Shown here piece after piece: positions 10,351-19,950 of a stretch of 64,000 nt of DNA (position 1 is the stretch's first letter; every line of letters starts with the position of its first letter). Position numbers and translations under genes: made by a program. The stretch is taken from NCBI GenBank assembly GCA_017979445.1, contig CM030711.1:13165092-13229091 (forward strand), in the 5' to 3' direction. The notes below the pieces were generated by a model. The model had not been told where the DNA came from, searched no databases, and saw only the letters and a list, made by a program, of their open reading frames with translations. The DNA comes from Akebia trifoliata (lineage: Eukaryota > Streptophyta > Magnoliopsida > Ranunculales > Lardizabalaceae).

Positions 10351-11674
10351 TTGTTAACATTTTGAATTCTATAACTCATTCTCTCTCTCTCTCTCTCTCT
10401 CTCAGAGAGAGAGGTATTGTTGAAGATAGCTAAGGGGTTGGGAGGGGCATTAACAAATGAAGGTTTATTATGCTTAAATGATTACATAGCTCTTACTTTC
10501 TAATCGCCAGTTGGTATGTGGTTTGTTTTGATATTTGGTGCAATGGAAAAAAATGTTAGCTAATTATTGTTAGGGTCAGCATCATAATTGAAGCCTTATT
10601 TGAAAATTTTGGGTTGGCTGCAGAAATCTTTATACCCCATTTAATTCTATCCAAAGATATCTTGGGATCTTCATTTTTGCTCCCTAGCTATTGTGGTCTT
10701 GTGCAAATTGCTAAATCCAATGTTGGGTTAGTACTATTAGATTTAGAGCAATTTGTTTGGGTGAATTTAGGTGACAATGGAGATGATTTATTATCTCCAC
10801 TAATAATAAGATATTTGATGTTAATTTTGTTATCAAATGTGGTTGAGGTGGACAGTTCTCCTGTGTCTAGTTTCGAGCACAACCTTCCTTCCACGTAATG
10901 TAATTTACTTGGAAAAAACTTGGGCACACTTGGGTGCCACAACATCCAGTTTATTGTTTGGGGACTCAAGGGCACAATTGCCAGAGATCAGTATCTGTCA
11001 CTGATTTGCTCCACCTAAGACTAAGAGCTTAAAAGCCTACTACATCTGATGTTTTAAACTGTCTCAAACATATATTGAATTCTTTTGGAGAAGAAAAACA
11101 ATAGATTGTGTTGTTGGTGTTCATTCATTTAAGTTTTTGAAATTGGAGATCTCTCTACTTATAATAGCACAATCACTTAGTAACGTGTAAGTTTTGAGCT
11201 AAAATGCAGTTTCCATAAGTCCCACTGAAGATAACTAAGATTCTATCCAGTTCAATCTTCAAGCATCAAAACTGGATAGAGGACTTGTTGGAAAATAGAA
11301 AATAAAGGATTTTCTAGATAGAAAATCAAGGGTTTTTTATATGGTCAAATTTGTTTGAAGAAGACGAATTTTGGGATAAAGGCAAGCTTTAGGGCTAACG
11401 AATTAAAGATAGAAAACATGTCTTCAGTTTGAAAATCAATGAGAGGTAATACTCCCCACTGTAATTCCAAATAGCAGCTCATAGCACAAGCTTCAGTGCT
11501 GAATCAGATCCACCTAAAATACTCTTACTTGATATTTCCCACTAAAATAACTTCTCATTCAAAAATAACTGCACAAAACAAGTTTATATGCCAAAAATGT
11601 GGTAACCTCCTTCACTAGCTCGAATACAAAAATGTAATATGAGTTTCAATCCCTCATTTCTTCTCCACCAGCAA
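10351..11674. other. MULE interior without recognised gene
   Basis: Contains a (CT)n tract at about 10381-10405 and AT-rich sequence. Overlapping open frames at 10614-10898 (plus) and 10688-10975 (minus) show no family features. I see no coding signature. Confidence 0.5.
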
Positions 11675-11965
11675 TTAAGACAGACCAAGTAACATTCTTC
11701 GTAGCCATGCCGATATCATGATGCTTAAACGATGAAGTTCATGAAAAAGCATTAGATAACCATGTATGTCTCTTCCAGAAGTTTCACTTATGTATCTTTC
11801 AAGCCCATTTCTTAATGTCTCATGAATACCTTCAACCACATCATAACCTGTTCTTCCAAACATTTCTAGTGTGTTTCCGAAATACCCATTAAATATCATA
11901 CAATATTCATCTGTAATCCTGATATTTGGTAATGAAACCACATCACTCAACGTGTTGGAATGCAT
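11675..11965 (-). CDS. hypothetical ORF in MULE, possible captured exon
   Basis: A 96-codon minus-strand ORF without recognisable motif. It lies downstream of the chimeric FT-exon gene and on the same strand, so it could be a further captured exon or chance. It has moderately balanced amino-acid use (FGNTLEMFGRTGYDVVEGIH) but no membrane segment, signal peptide or zinc ligands. Confidence 0.3.
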   Translation of the reverse strand: MHSNTLSDVVSLPNIRITDEYCMIFNGYFGNTLEMFGRTGYDVVEGIHETLRNGLERYISETSGRDIHGYLMLFHELHRLSIMISAWLRRMLLGLS

Positions 11966-12149
11966 ATTAGTAAAGAAATCTGAAGATAGCTGGTCTCAAA
12001 CAAACAAGGGGTGGTGTTGAGGTTGGGCTAAAGGCAATAAACAATTATATGCAAGATAAGCTAAAGGCAATAAATAATTAAAGCCAATATACAATATATA
12101 TTTACTCATCAAGATCCAAAATCAATTATTCTCTGGAAATCTACTAAGT

Positions 12150-12873
12150 TCAAAGAAAATACATACCCATGACTAAAGACAATATGAAAATAACTATACA
12201 AATTACATGTAATCTCTTAAATACATTTGATTTTTTCTTGAATTTCACATGTTCCACTTCATAGAATTCTTGCTTCAAGTCATTGAATTGATCCTCTACT
12301 TCATGAAATTTCTCTTCAACTATATTACGATTACACCTATCTTCGATAAAGTGCCTTGTGGCTTCCTCATACGATGAAAATGATTTGTAACAAGCTGACG
12401 GATATCTATCCACATACTGGTGACATCTTCTTAGGTGGAAAATATCCCGGTCTTTCTCCCTACAAAGACAACATAAAACTTGCCCATTTTGATAGCAAAC
12501 CTGACAAAACCAATTGTGAATGGTTTCACAAAATGTGCATCAGAGATATATACATCAATGTGAGAATTGTAATTCTCTGTGAAGTAATAATCAATTCAAA
12601 TCAGATCAAGTAAACCAATAACAAGAAAATTATCAAAATCAAAAGTATATTCGTGCACATGGCTGAAGAGGACCGGAACTGAAACCTTACCAGTGTGTAA
12701 AAGGTTGTTAGGCCTTCACCTCCAATCTCAACAATGGAAGGTCTAAACTCACATCCATTGTTAACTTCTCTTGTCCCATAAGTGACTCTAATAGGTAGAG
12801 TTCTATTAAAAGGGTCAATAACATCCCCTATAACTCTATCGAATGCCAAAGGATCCCTGATCTCTCTACGCAT
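12150..12873 (-). CDS. chimeric gene: FT/TFL1-family exon 1 spliced to viroplasmin-derived exon with C-terminal membrane segment
   Basis: Exon 1 (12873-12691, 61 codons) starts at an ATG and reads [37 protein letters not shown] and [14 protein letters not shown]. This is the first exon of a PEBP gene of the FT type, with about six residues deleted before VEIGG. It ends at a GTAAGG donor, in phase 0 as in FT genes. A 190-bp intron (12690-12501) ends TTGGTTTTGTCAG. Exon 2 (12500-12150) is open in the same phase for 116 codons. One base out of phase it encodes the start of a viroplasmin/RNase H1 N-terminal domain ([16 protein letters not shown] from 12487); after an indel near 12430 that domain continues in the gene's own frame ([17 protein letters not shown]). 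A charged, coiled-coil-like stretch and a hydrophobic tail ([20 protein letters not shown]) follow. Predicted product 177 residues. FT exons 2-4, including the ligand-binding pocket, are absent, so florigen function is not expected. Splicing and expression are inference. Confidence 0.65.
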
Positions 12874-12944
12874 TGAGGGTTAATGAAGGAAATCAAATTA
12901 ATGAGTATTGTTGGGCTGGTTGAGGAAGATAAAGGCATTGAGGC

Positions 12945-12954
12945 TCTATATATA
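12945..12954 (-). promoter_or_regulatory. TATA box of captured FT-type promoter
   Basis: CTATATATAG on the minus strand, about 75 bp upstream of the chimeric gene's ATG. The spacing leaves a 5' UTR of some 40-50 nt, normal for FT-family genes. It suggests that the promoter end was captured together with exon 1. Confidence 0.5.
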
Positions 12955-13079
12955 GTGTAGGAAAGAATATATCAACTTTTTTTTTTTTGTGGCTTTTGAT
13001 CCATCACTAGAATTTACTTCATTTTTTTAACCTATAAAGTTAAGTTAAGTGGGCCTTAGTGCTTGTATTAAGGTGGATT

Positions 13080-13763
13080 GGTTTATAGAGTGATCAATTG
13101 GGAGGAATTCCATGTTCTTGCAAATTCAACGAAATCATTTATAATTTGGAAGCATAATAATTCTTTTTGAATTTGGAAGCAAATTCAATGAAATCATTTA
13201 TGATTTCTAACAAAGCTTGAAATAGGAAAAAAGTAATCCAACTTTTCAAAATCAAATATATATTTAAAAATAATAATAAGCACTATAATTTTGCTCGATT
13301 AAGGGTAAAAAATCATCAAAATCGTAAATCATCATAAATCATAAAAATCGTAAAATAAACACCATAATACATGTAGATCAATAGAGTGATCAATTGGGAT
13401 GAATTCCATGTTCTTGCAAATTTAATGAAATCATTTATGATTTGGAAGCATAATAATTCTTTTTGATATCTTTATGACATGGTGTAAGGCCATTCAACAA
13501 GTCACATTCTTATAAAAATGTTGAGGGAGGGAAAGTTCAATGAATTTGTGAAAAAAATTAGTTGTGATATCCAATTGAAGAATGTTCAATTGTGCATGGA
13601 TGAAGTTGATCAATCTTGGTGAACACTGGTTTCCTCATACTCATACCTGGCTTTGCTTCAGCCATTTCTAACAAAGCTTGAAATAGGAAAAGTAATCCAA
13701 CTTTTCAAAATTAAACATATATTTAAAAAAAAAAAATAAACACCATAATTTTGCTCGATTAAG
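13080..13763. repeat. direct repeats and partial TIR copy inside MULE right end
   Basis: ATAGAGTGATCAATTGGGA followed by GAATTCCATGTTCTTGCAAA occurs at about 13087 and 13382. TTTCTAACAAAGCTTGAAAT followed by AGGAAAA occurs at about 13204 and 13666. A piece of the inner TIR (AAATAAACACCATAATACAT) is present near 13350 as well as in the TIR proper. The region grew by at least two rounds of local duplication. Confidence 0.65.
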
Positions 13764-14419
13764 GGTTTTTAACTACTCAAAATCGTAAAATAAACACCAT
13801 AATACATGTAAATCAATAGAATCAACCAAGAAAATATAGATCCCCAAATTGATAAAGAAATCAATGTATATCAAATGCATTAACAAAAGACATGGATCAT
13901 AGATGCATCAAAGTGAAGATCAAAATCAAACCTTAGTAGGAGTAATTTTACCACAGTGTTTGAGATTTCAAAATTAAAAATAAATAAATAAAAATAAACT
14001 TACAATTCTATCGAGAGTTCGTTCGTGTTCGTGAGATGAAGTTGCAGCGAGAGCGAGAGAGAGTGTAACTTAGTAGGAGCCGTTTGTGTCCGTGCTTCGT
14101 CGATGGAGTTGCAGTGAGAGAGTGTGAACGATAGAGCAGTCATTCGTGCTCGAGGGTTTCAGCGGAGCGAGCGAGCGAGCGAGAGAGAGAGAGAGAGTTC
14201 GAGGGTTTCAGAGAGAGGAGACGAGAACTCTCTCTATTGTTGTAATTGTGCCAGGGAGGTGGCACTAATAATCACAAAAAAGAGGGATGGCGTTGAAAAA
14301 AGCCATAAATTATAACTTAAACGCAACGTGCAATCTCGACCATCCAAACGTTATATATCCAACGGTCGAGTTTCTTTTGTTAAAACGACTGTTAAAACAG
14401 AGGCATCCGAACGCCTCCC
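13764..14419 (-). repeat. MULE right terminal inverted repeat
   Basis: Reverse complement of the left TIR with small indels, mainly in the (GA)n part. The outer end reads GAGGCATCCGAACGCCTCCC and then passes into (TA)n. Confidence 0.85.
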
Positions 14420-14428
14420 TATATATAT

Positions 14429-14468
<40 letters not shown>

Positions 14469-14470
<2 letters not shown>

Positions 14471-14651
14471 AAATGTTCACCAACAACCATTTTGGAAAAA
14501 CATTTTTCAAAACATGGGTTAAAGGTTTTGGAATGGGCTGATTTTTGGTGAGGATGATCTCTACGGTGAGGAGATCATCATCACCAAAAATCAGCCCATT
14601 CCAAAACTTCTAACCCATGTTTTGAAAAATGTTTGTTGCTGAACGGGACCC
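14469..14651. mobile_element. palindromic MITE, single-hairpin unit B1
   Basis: A 183-bp unit with only one hairpin. The left end is GGAAATGTTCACCAACAACC and the right end, inverted, GGGTCCCGTTCAGCAACAAAC. The core hairpin is the same as in the two-hairpin units, so this is either the ancestral monomer or a deletion product. (TA)n on both sides. Confidence 0.8.
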
Positions 14652-14672
14652 TATATATATATAATATATATA

Positions 14673-15025
14673 GGGAAATGTTCAGCAACAAACATTTTAA
14701 CAAACATTTTTCAAAACATGGGTTAGAGGTTTTGGAACAAGCTGAATTTTGGTGAAGATGATCTCTACGGTGAGGAGATCATCATCACCAAAAATCAGCC
14801 CATTCCAAAACTTCTAACCCCATCAAAAATTATTTACAAAAAATAGACGGTTCACGATTTTTCAACTTGTAAACTGGGGCTAGAAGTTTTGGAATGGGCT
14901 GATTTTTGGTGAGGATGATCTCCTCACCGTAGAGATCATCCTCACCAAAAATCAACCCATTCCAAAACCTCTAACTCATGTTTTGAAAAATGTTTTGCCA
15001 AAATGTTTGTTGCTGAACGGGACCC
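14673..15025. mobile_element. palindromic MITE, two-hairpin unit B2
   Basis: Ends are GGGAAATGTTCAGCAACAAAC and, inverted, GGGTCCCGTTCAGCAACAAAC: identical except for bases 4-8. Two hairpins are separated by a spacer with the words AATAGACGGTTCACGATTTT and CAACTTGTAAAC. Confidence 0.82.
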
Positions 15026-15039
15026 ATATATATATATAT

Positions 15040-15408
15040 GGGAAATGTTCAACACCCTAAGCTTTACCCTACACTTTAACAATGTGTTTTGTCCTACATG
15101 GGTTAAAAGCTTTGGAATGGGCAGATTTTTGGTGAGGATGATCTCTATGATTAGAAGATCATCCTCACCAAAAATCAGCCCATTCCGAAATTTTTTGCTC
15201 CATGTTTACAAGTTGAAAAATCGTGGACCGTCCATTTTTTGTAAACCATTTTTGATAGGGTTAGATGAGCTGATTTTTGGTGAGGATGATCTCCTCACCA
15301 TAGAGATCATCGTCACCAAAAATCAGACTATTCCAAAACTTCTATCCTATGTAGGACTAAACACGTTTGTTAAAGTATAGGGTAAAGCTTAGGGTGAGGA
15401 ACGGGACC
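15040..15408. mobile_element. palindromic MITE, two-hairpin unit B3
   Basis: Ends are GGGAAATGTTCAACACCCTAA and, inverted, GGTCCCGTTCCTCACCCTAAG. Inner terminal repeats GCTTTACCCTACACTTTAAC are shared with B4. Two hairpins, with loop variants TATGATTAGAAGA and CTCACCATAGAGA. Confidence 0.8.
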
Positions 15409-15617
15409 AATACCCTACACTTTACCCTACGCTTTACCAAACGTGTTTTGTCCTACATGGGTTAGAAGTTTTGGAATGGGCTGATTTTGCTGATTTTTGG
15501 TGAGGATGATCTCTACGATTAGAAGATCCTCCTCACCAAAAATCAGTCTATTCCAAAACTTCTAACCTATGAAGGATAAAACACGTAGGGTAAAACGTAG
15601 GGTGTTGAACGGGACCC
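15409..15617. mobile_element. palindromic MITE, single-hairpin unit B4
   Basis: Directly abuts B3 without a (TA)n spacer; its left terminal 11 bp are missing or shared with B3. One hairpin only, with a small internal duplication (CTGATTTTGCTGATTTTTGG). The right end, inverted, is GGGTCCCGTTCAACACCCTA. Confidence 0.72.
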
Positions 15618-15634
15618 TATATATATATATATAT

Positions 15635-15866
15635 GGGTGGGGTTCCTACGACCCCCATTATGACTTGCCGTTTGTCTTATATGGGCAAAAATGTTTGGAA
15701 TGGGTTGATTTTTTGTGAGAATTATCTCTGTGATAAGGGGATCATCTTTGCAAAAAATCATCCCATTCCAAAACTTCTAACCCCATCAAAATTGATTTAC
15801 AAAAATTGGACGGTCTAAAAATTTTCAACTTGTAAACATGGGGCTAGAAGTTTCATAATGAGCTGA
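15635..15866. mobile_element. palindromic MITE, truncated unit B5
   Basis: Starts after (TA)n with GGGTGGGGTTCCTACGACC. It contains the first hairpin and the spacer, and breaks off within the second hairpin where Ty3/gypsy integrase sequence begins. Either the gypsy fragment or a deletion removed its right end. Confidence 0.7.
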
Positions 15867-15879
15867 ACGTTTAATTGAG

Positions 15880-16937
15880 ACCGTGCACGATGGAGTCTGT
15901 GGACTTCACATGAATGGACATATGCTCGCAAAGAAGATTATGAGAATGGGTTACTACTGGATGACAATGGAGAGCGACGGTTACCAACATGTTCGGAAGT
16001 GTCATTTGTGTCAAATCTATGAGAACAAAATCAATGCACCACCTTCAAAATTGCACAATATGACTTCTCTTTGGCCCTTCTCACCTGGGGCATGGACGTC
16101 ATCGGACCGATCAATCCTCAAGCTTCTAATAGGCATCGTTTCATCTTGGTGGTCATCGACTACTTTACAAAATCGGTAGAAGTCGCATCCTATGCCAATG
16201 TTACGAGAGGCAACGTCTTGAAGTTTGTGAAGAACAACATCATATGTCGATACGGCCTCCCAAGCGGAATAGTAATTGATAACGCCAAAAATCTCAAGAA
16301 CAAAGACATGTCTAAGAAGTGCAAGGATTTTTAGATCGCTCATCACAACTCAGTCATTTACAGACCAAAGATGAATGGAGTAGTTGAAGCCGCTAACAAA
16401 AACATCAAAAAGATCATTGAGAAAATGGCCGTTACTTACAAGGATTGGCACGAGATGTTACCATTCACCCTACATGTTTATCGAACGTCAATCCAAACTT
16501 CGACTAGGGCAACGTCTTATTCATTAGTTTATGGAATGGAAGCAGTCCTTCCCGTTGAGGTCGAGATTCCCTCCCTTCGGATCTTAAAAGAAGTTGAATT
16601 GGATGAGGCAGAATGGCTCCAAGCCCGGTTCGACCCGTTAAACTTAATAGAGGAGAAATGACTTTCAGCAATCTATCATGGGCAAACTTATCAACGGAGA
16701 ATAGCACATGCATATAACAAGAATGTTTGACCTCGAGAGTTCGTACCAGGAGACCTAGTTCTGAAGAAAATTCTACCAATACAAGAAGATGCGAGAGGGA
16801 AGTTTCGTCTAAATTACGAGGGACCATTCGTCTTCCAAAAGGTACTGTCTGGGGGAGCACTAATTCTCACAGAGATGGATGGAAAAGTCTTTCCACAACC
16901 GATAAATGCTGACACCGTTAAAAAATATTACACCTGA
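15880..16937 (+). pseudogene. Ty3/gypsy (Tat/Ogre-type) integrase, disrupted
   Basis: Reads the zinc-binding N-terminal region (KCHLCQIYENKINAPP), the catalytic core (MDVIGPINPQASNRHRFILV with the first Asp; IDNAKNLKNK where TDN is usual; VVEAANKNIKKI with the Glu) and the C-terminal domain ending DTVKKYYT. Integrase inserts the cDNA into the genome. The frame changes near 16080-16110, and in-frame stops follow at 16332, 16659 and 16728; the last two are TGA where this family normally has Arg (CGA). It ends at TGA 16935-16937. It is a dead copy. Confidence 0.82.
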
Positions 16938-18961
16938 AGTCATCTTTTGAAATGAAGAGAGGCCATCTTTCTACTACCTGAACAACTATCTACCCTTAGT
17001 TAACCTTTTTTGAGCCATCACATTCATTTCTTAACCCAGGACCGGGGCAAGTCATCGCTATTAAGAGAATCAAATAAAAAAAAAGAAAAAAAAACAATCA
17101 AAAGTCAAAACAAAAGTACCAAAGTATACTCCTGGCCCGTATGAGGATAAACTATGAACGACTAAAAGTACAAAAAAATCAAAAAGTCAAAAACCTCGAA
17201 TGTCTGATCTCAAGCTCGACCCAAATCTCCTACCTAGACAAGTTCGTGTGACAATGGGAGGAGACATAGATCATATTTTCTAAACAAAAACAGACAAATT
17301 CCGTGTCCAATCTACCCCTCAATAAATCCAAATTCAGCCTTCCTTACATCCTTTCACAACCCTAGCCTAAGCCTACATTTTGTCCTATTTAAAGTCCTCT
17401 CAGATCAAGGAATGGCTCAAGGTAACTCGATCATGGTGGAAGCATATCATGAAAAACATCGTCAGTGCAGTTGATCTTGCCACTCAAATCGGATTTCAAG
17501 CTGCCAAAGTCATTAGAAGATCCGAGAGGGGAGACCAGATCAAATATTTGAAAAAAAAGAGTGACTCAAAGTGTAGAATCATTAATCTCGAAGCTCAACT
17601 TGAGTCACCGCACCATGAAAATCGTCGGAGGAACTCAAGAGGGGAGTTCAGATTTGTTACTCAAGAAAGAGCGTCACTAGAAGAGTAGAGTGTTCGATCT
17701 CGCAGCTCAACTTGAGTCACCAAACCACAAGGGGCATAGAGAAATCGAGAAGGTATTCAAAGTAAAAAATCTATAAAGTAAGCATAGACTCAAAGGACAT
17801 AGTGAAAACCTGCAATGGCACTATGAGTAAAAAAATCAGTCTATGACAAGATCAAAACCACCAGCATGATGAAAATCTAAAAAGGGCGTCGATGTGTAAA
17901 AATGTGAAAATCGGGTCTGGTGAAAGTTGTAACTGGCGCCAGGGGCAAAAATGAAAAAAAATGAAAAAAAAAAAAAAAAACAACTCCTGACGCGTAAGAG
18001 TATAAACTGTGAATGACAAAAATCTCGAAATCCTCAATATTCCAACGGATACTGTGAAGATAACTCAGTCAAAATTCTCAGTCTCGGGGATGACTCTAAA
18101 GAGGCTAAGGATTAGCTAACACTTGTATCCTCGACATTTGGCAAAGGCACCATGATCGTTGACATTTAGAGTCATCAAACACTATCTGTCACAGATTATT
18201 CGACAAAGGTAATCTTTTAAAACCTAAAAAAACAAAAAAAAATGCATCATCAAAATTACTATTTTTGGCCTATGACGAAGAATCTAGGACTTTTCTTAAA
18301 ATCAAGAGTTTTCGAAAGCAATAGATATATCTGAGGCCACTACGTAAAAAAGCCTATTTCATTCATTTCAAATAGTGCTACATCATTCTCATTAAAAGCA
18401 GGGTACAAGAAGGAATAACGGACAAAGAGCCACTCAAGCATTTCCCTAGAAAGCGTAGTAGGCATCAAGTCATCCTCTAAGACTTTGATCTGAGCAGCTT
18501 GGTCAACATGATTCTCTCTATATCCGAGGCATGACGACAGACCAAATACTCAAATATCATACTATCATGCAAGTCTCTCTCAAGGACGATCACCCTACGT
18601 TAAGCTTTCTCAAGACGATAACGTAACTTCCATGAAAAGGAAAGATGGAAGTTCAAAATTTGAAATTAACAAGGGAAAAAGAAAAATATCTCAAAATTGT
18701 ATTGCATAATTTAAAACGTCAATCACTTAAAAAAATCTTCAAAAAATTATATCCAAGATTTCAAACGAGCTCCGTGCCACGAAATCAAGGGTTTCAAAAA
18801 GGTTAACCTTGTCAGACCCCGTGTTTAGTTAGCCACAATCCACAAAAAAAAAAAACTTCAATCCATCCGACGTTTTTAATCATCATGCAATAAATTATTT
18901 CGAATTCGTGCAAATGAAGGGTCCAATTTATTCTTTGCAGTTCTTTGCAAACAATTCCTAC
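16938..18961 (+). other. 3' untranslated region of the Tat/Ogre-type element
   Basis: Between pol and the polypurine tract, as is typical for this lineage, lies a long AT-rich region. It holds duplicated segments (GAAGCTCAACTTGAGTCACC near 17590 and GCAGCTCAACTTGAGTCACC near 17701; two versions of ATAAACTATGAACGAC near 17149 and 18000). A 102-codon ORF at 17380-17688 is lysine/arginine-rich and unrecognised; I do not consider it a gene on this evidence. Confidence 0.55.
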
Positions 18962-18974
18962 AAAGAGGGGCAGC
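18962..18974 (+). other. polypurine tract
   Basis: AAAGAGGGGCAGC sits directly before the LTR start TGTAGACATT, as expected for the plus-strand primer. The same motif precedes the LTRs of the two other Tat-like elements. Confidence 0.8.
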
Positions 18975-19950
18975 TGTAGACATTCCAATTTGCACGAATC
19001 CACTAAGAAAATCCAAATTTTTTCGAATTGATTCCGATTTAGAACTCAAGCCTCTCAAGGGGCCACATTGCCACATGGCATCATTATTCACGCATACATG
19101 CATTATCTCATATTATTTTTGCATACCCATACCTTGTCCCTAATCCAAGCCAATTCTACTTACTTCCATGATCCGATCCGAATCTATATCCATTCTCCAA
19201 CTTAACCCAAGTCCCAAAACCCAAGTCCATATCTTAAACTCAAACCCAAGTCCATATTTTAAGCCCAAGCACAAGGTCATTCCCTAAGCCCAATAGCAAG
19301 CCCACTCTAACTCCATTCTCACACACCCCCTCAAAAGATTACACATGTTGACCTCCCATAAGCCCTCAATATCCAATGCATTATCTAATTGGAGAATCAA
19401 CTCTTCTTTGTGAAAATTCAAGAATGCCCTTCCCAAAAAGGTTAGTCAAACCAAAAAGATACTTTGGTCTTTGGTAATAATCCATAAAGGTGAGAAAACT
19501 TTCAATCATACTCTCAAAAGGTGGGAATCTTCAAGTACATACATGGAGTTCTCCCATTAGTCCATTTCAAAAACATACATCCACCCTTGCTTTATGAGTT
19601 ATTTACAAATGAACCAAGATCTACTTTTCACCTACCACTTCACCTTTACACATGTCATTCTCCTACTCTCCCTAAAAAAAAATACTTTATTCTCCCATTG
19701 GTCCATTTCAAAAACTATCTTTCCACCCTTGCTTTATAAGTTATTTACAAATGAACCAAAGTCTACTTTTCACCTACCACTCCACTTTTACACATGCCAC
19801 TCTCATATTCATCATCCCAAAAGTACTTTTATTCTCTCATCTCTATTTACGAAAAAATCAAAGATTAAAGAATGCCTTTAGGATTTCTTTACAAATGTCA
19901 TCTTTACCCTCATACAAATGGAAAATAAAAAAAAAAACAACCTAAACCTC
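18975..19950 (+). repeat. 3' LTR of the Tat/Ogre-type element, left part
   Basis: Begins TGTAGACATTCCAATTTGC and is interrupted by the nested element whose TSD ACCTC (19946-19950) ends this part. The sequence resumes at 31736. Confidence 0.72.

Larger units (their letters stand above)
5078..14419 (+). mobile_element. Mutator-like element (MULE) with long TIRs and host-gene fragments
   Basis: The two ends are long inverted copies (about 650 bp each) beginning GGGAGGCGTTCGGATGCCTC. Between them lie a FAR1/FHY3-type MULE transposase pseudogene (plus strand), a transaldolase exon fragment and a minus-strand chimera starting with an FT-family exon. Both outer ends abut (TA)n, so the expected 9-bp target duplication is hidden inside TATATATAT. 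Long TIRs, a transposase of this family and captured exons with pieces of intron identify a Mutator element that behaves like a Pack-MULE. The transposase is broken, so present mobility would depend on another copy. Confidence 0.8.

Noticed and set aside
17380..17688. 102-codon ORF in the 3' region of the Tat/Ogre-type element
   Set aside because: No recognised domain, and it lies among duplicated non-coding blocks; kept only as a remark.
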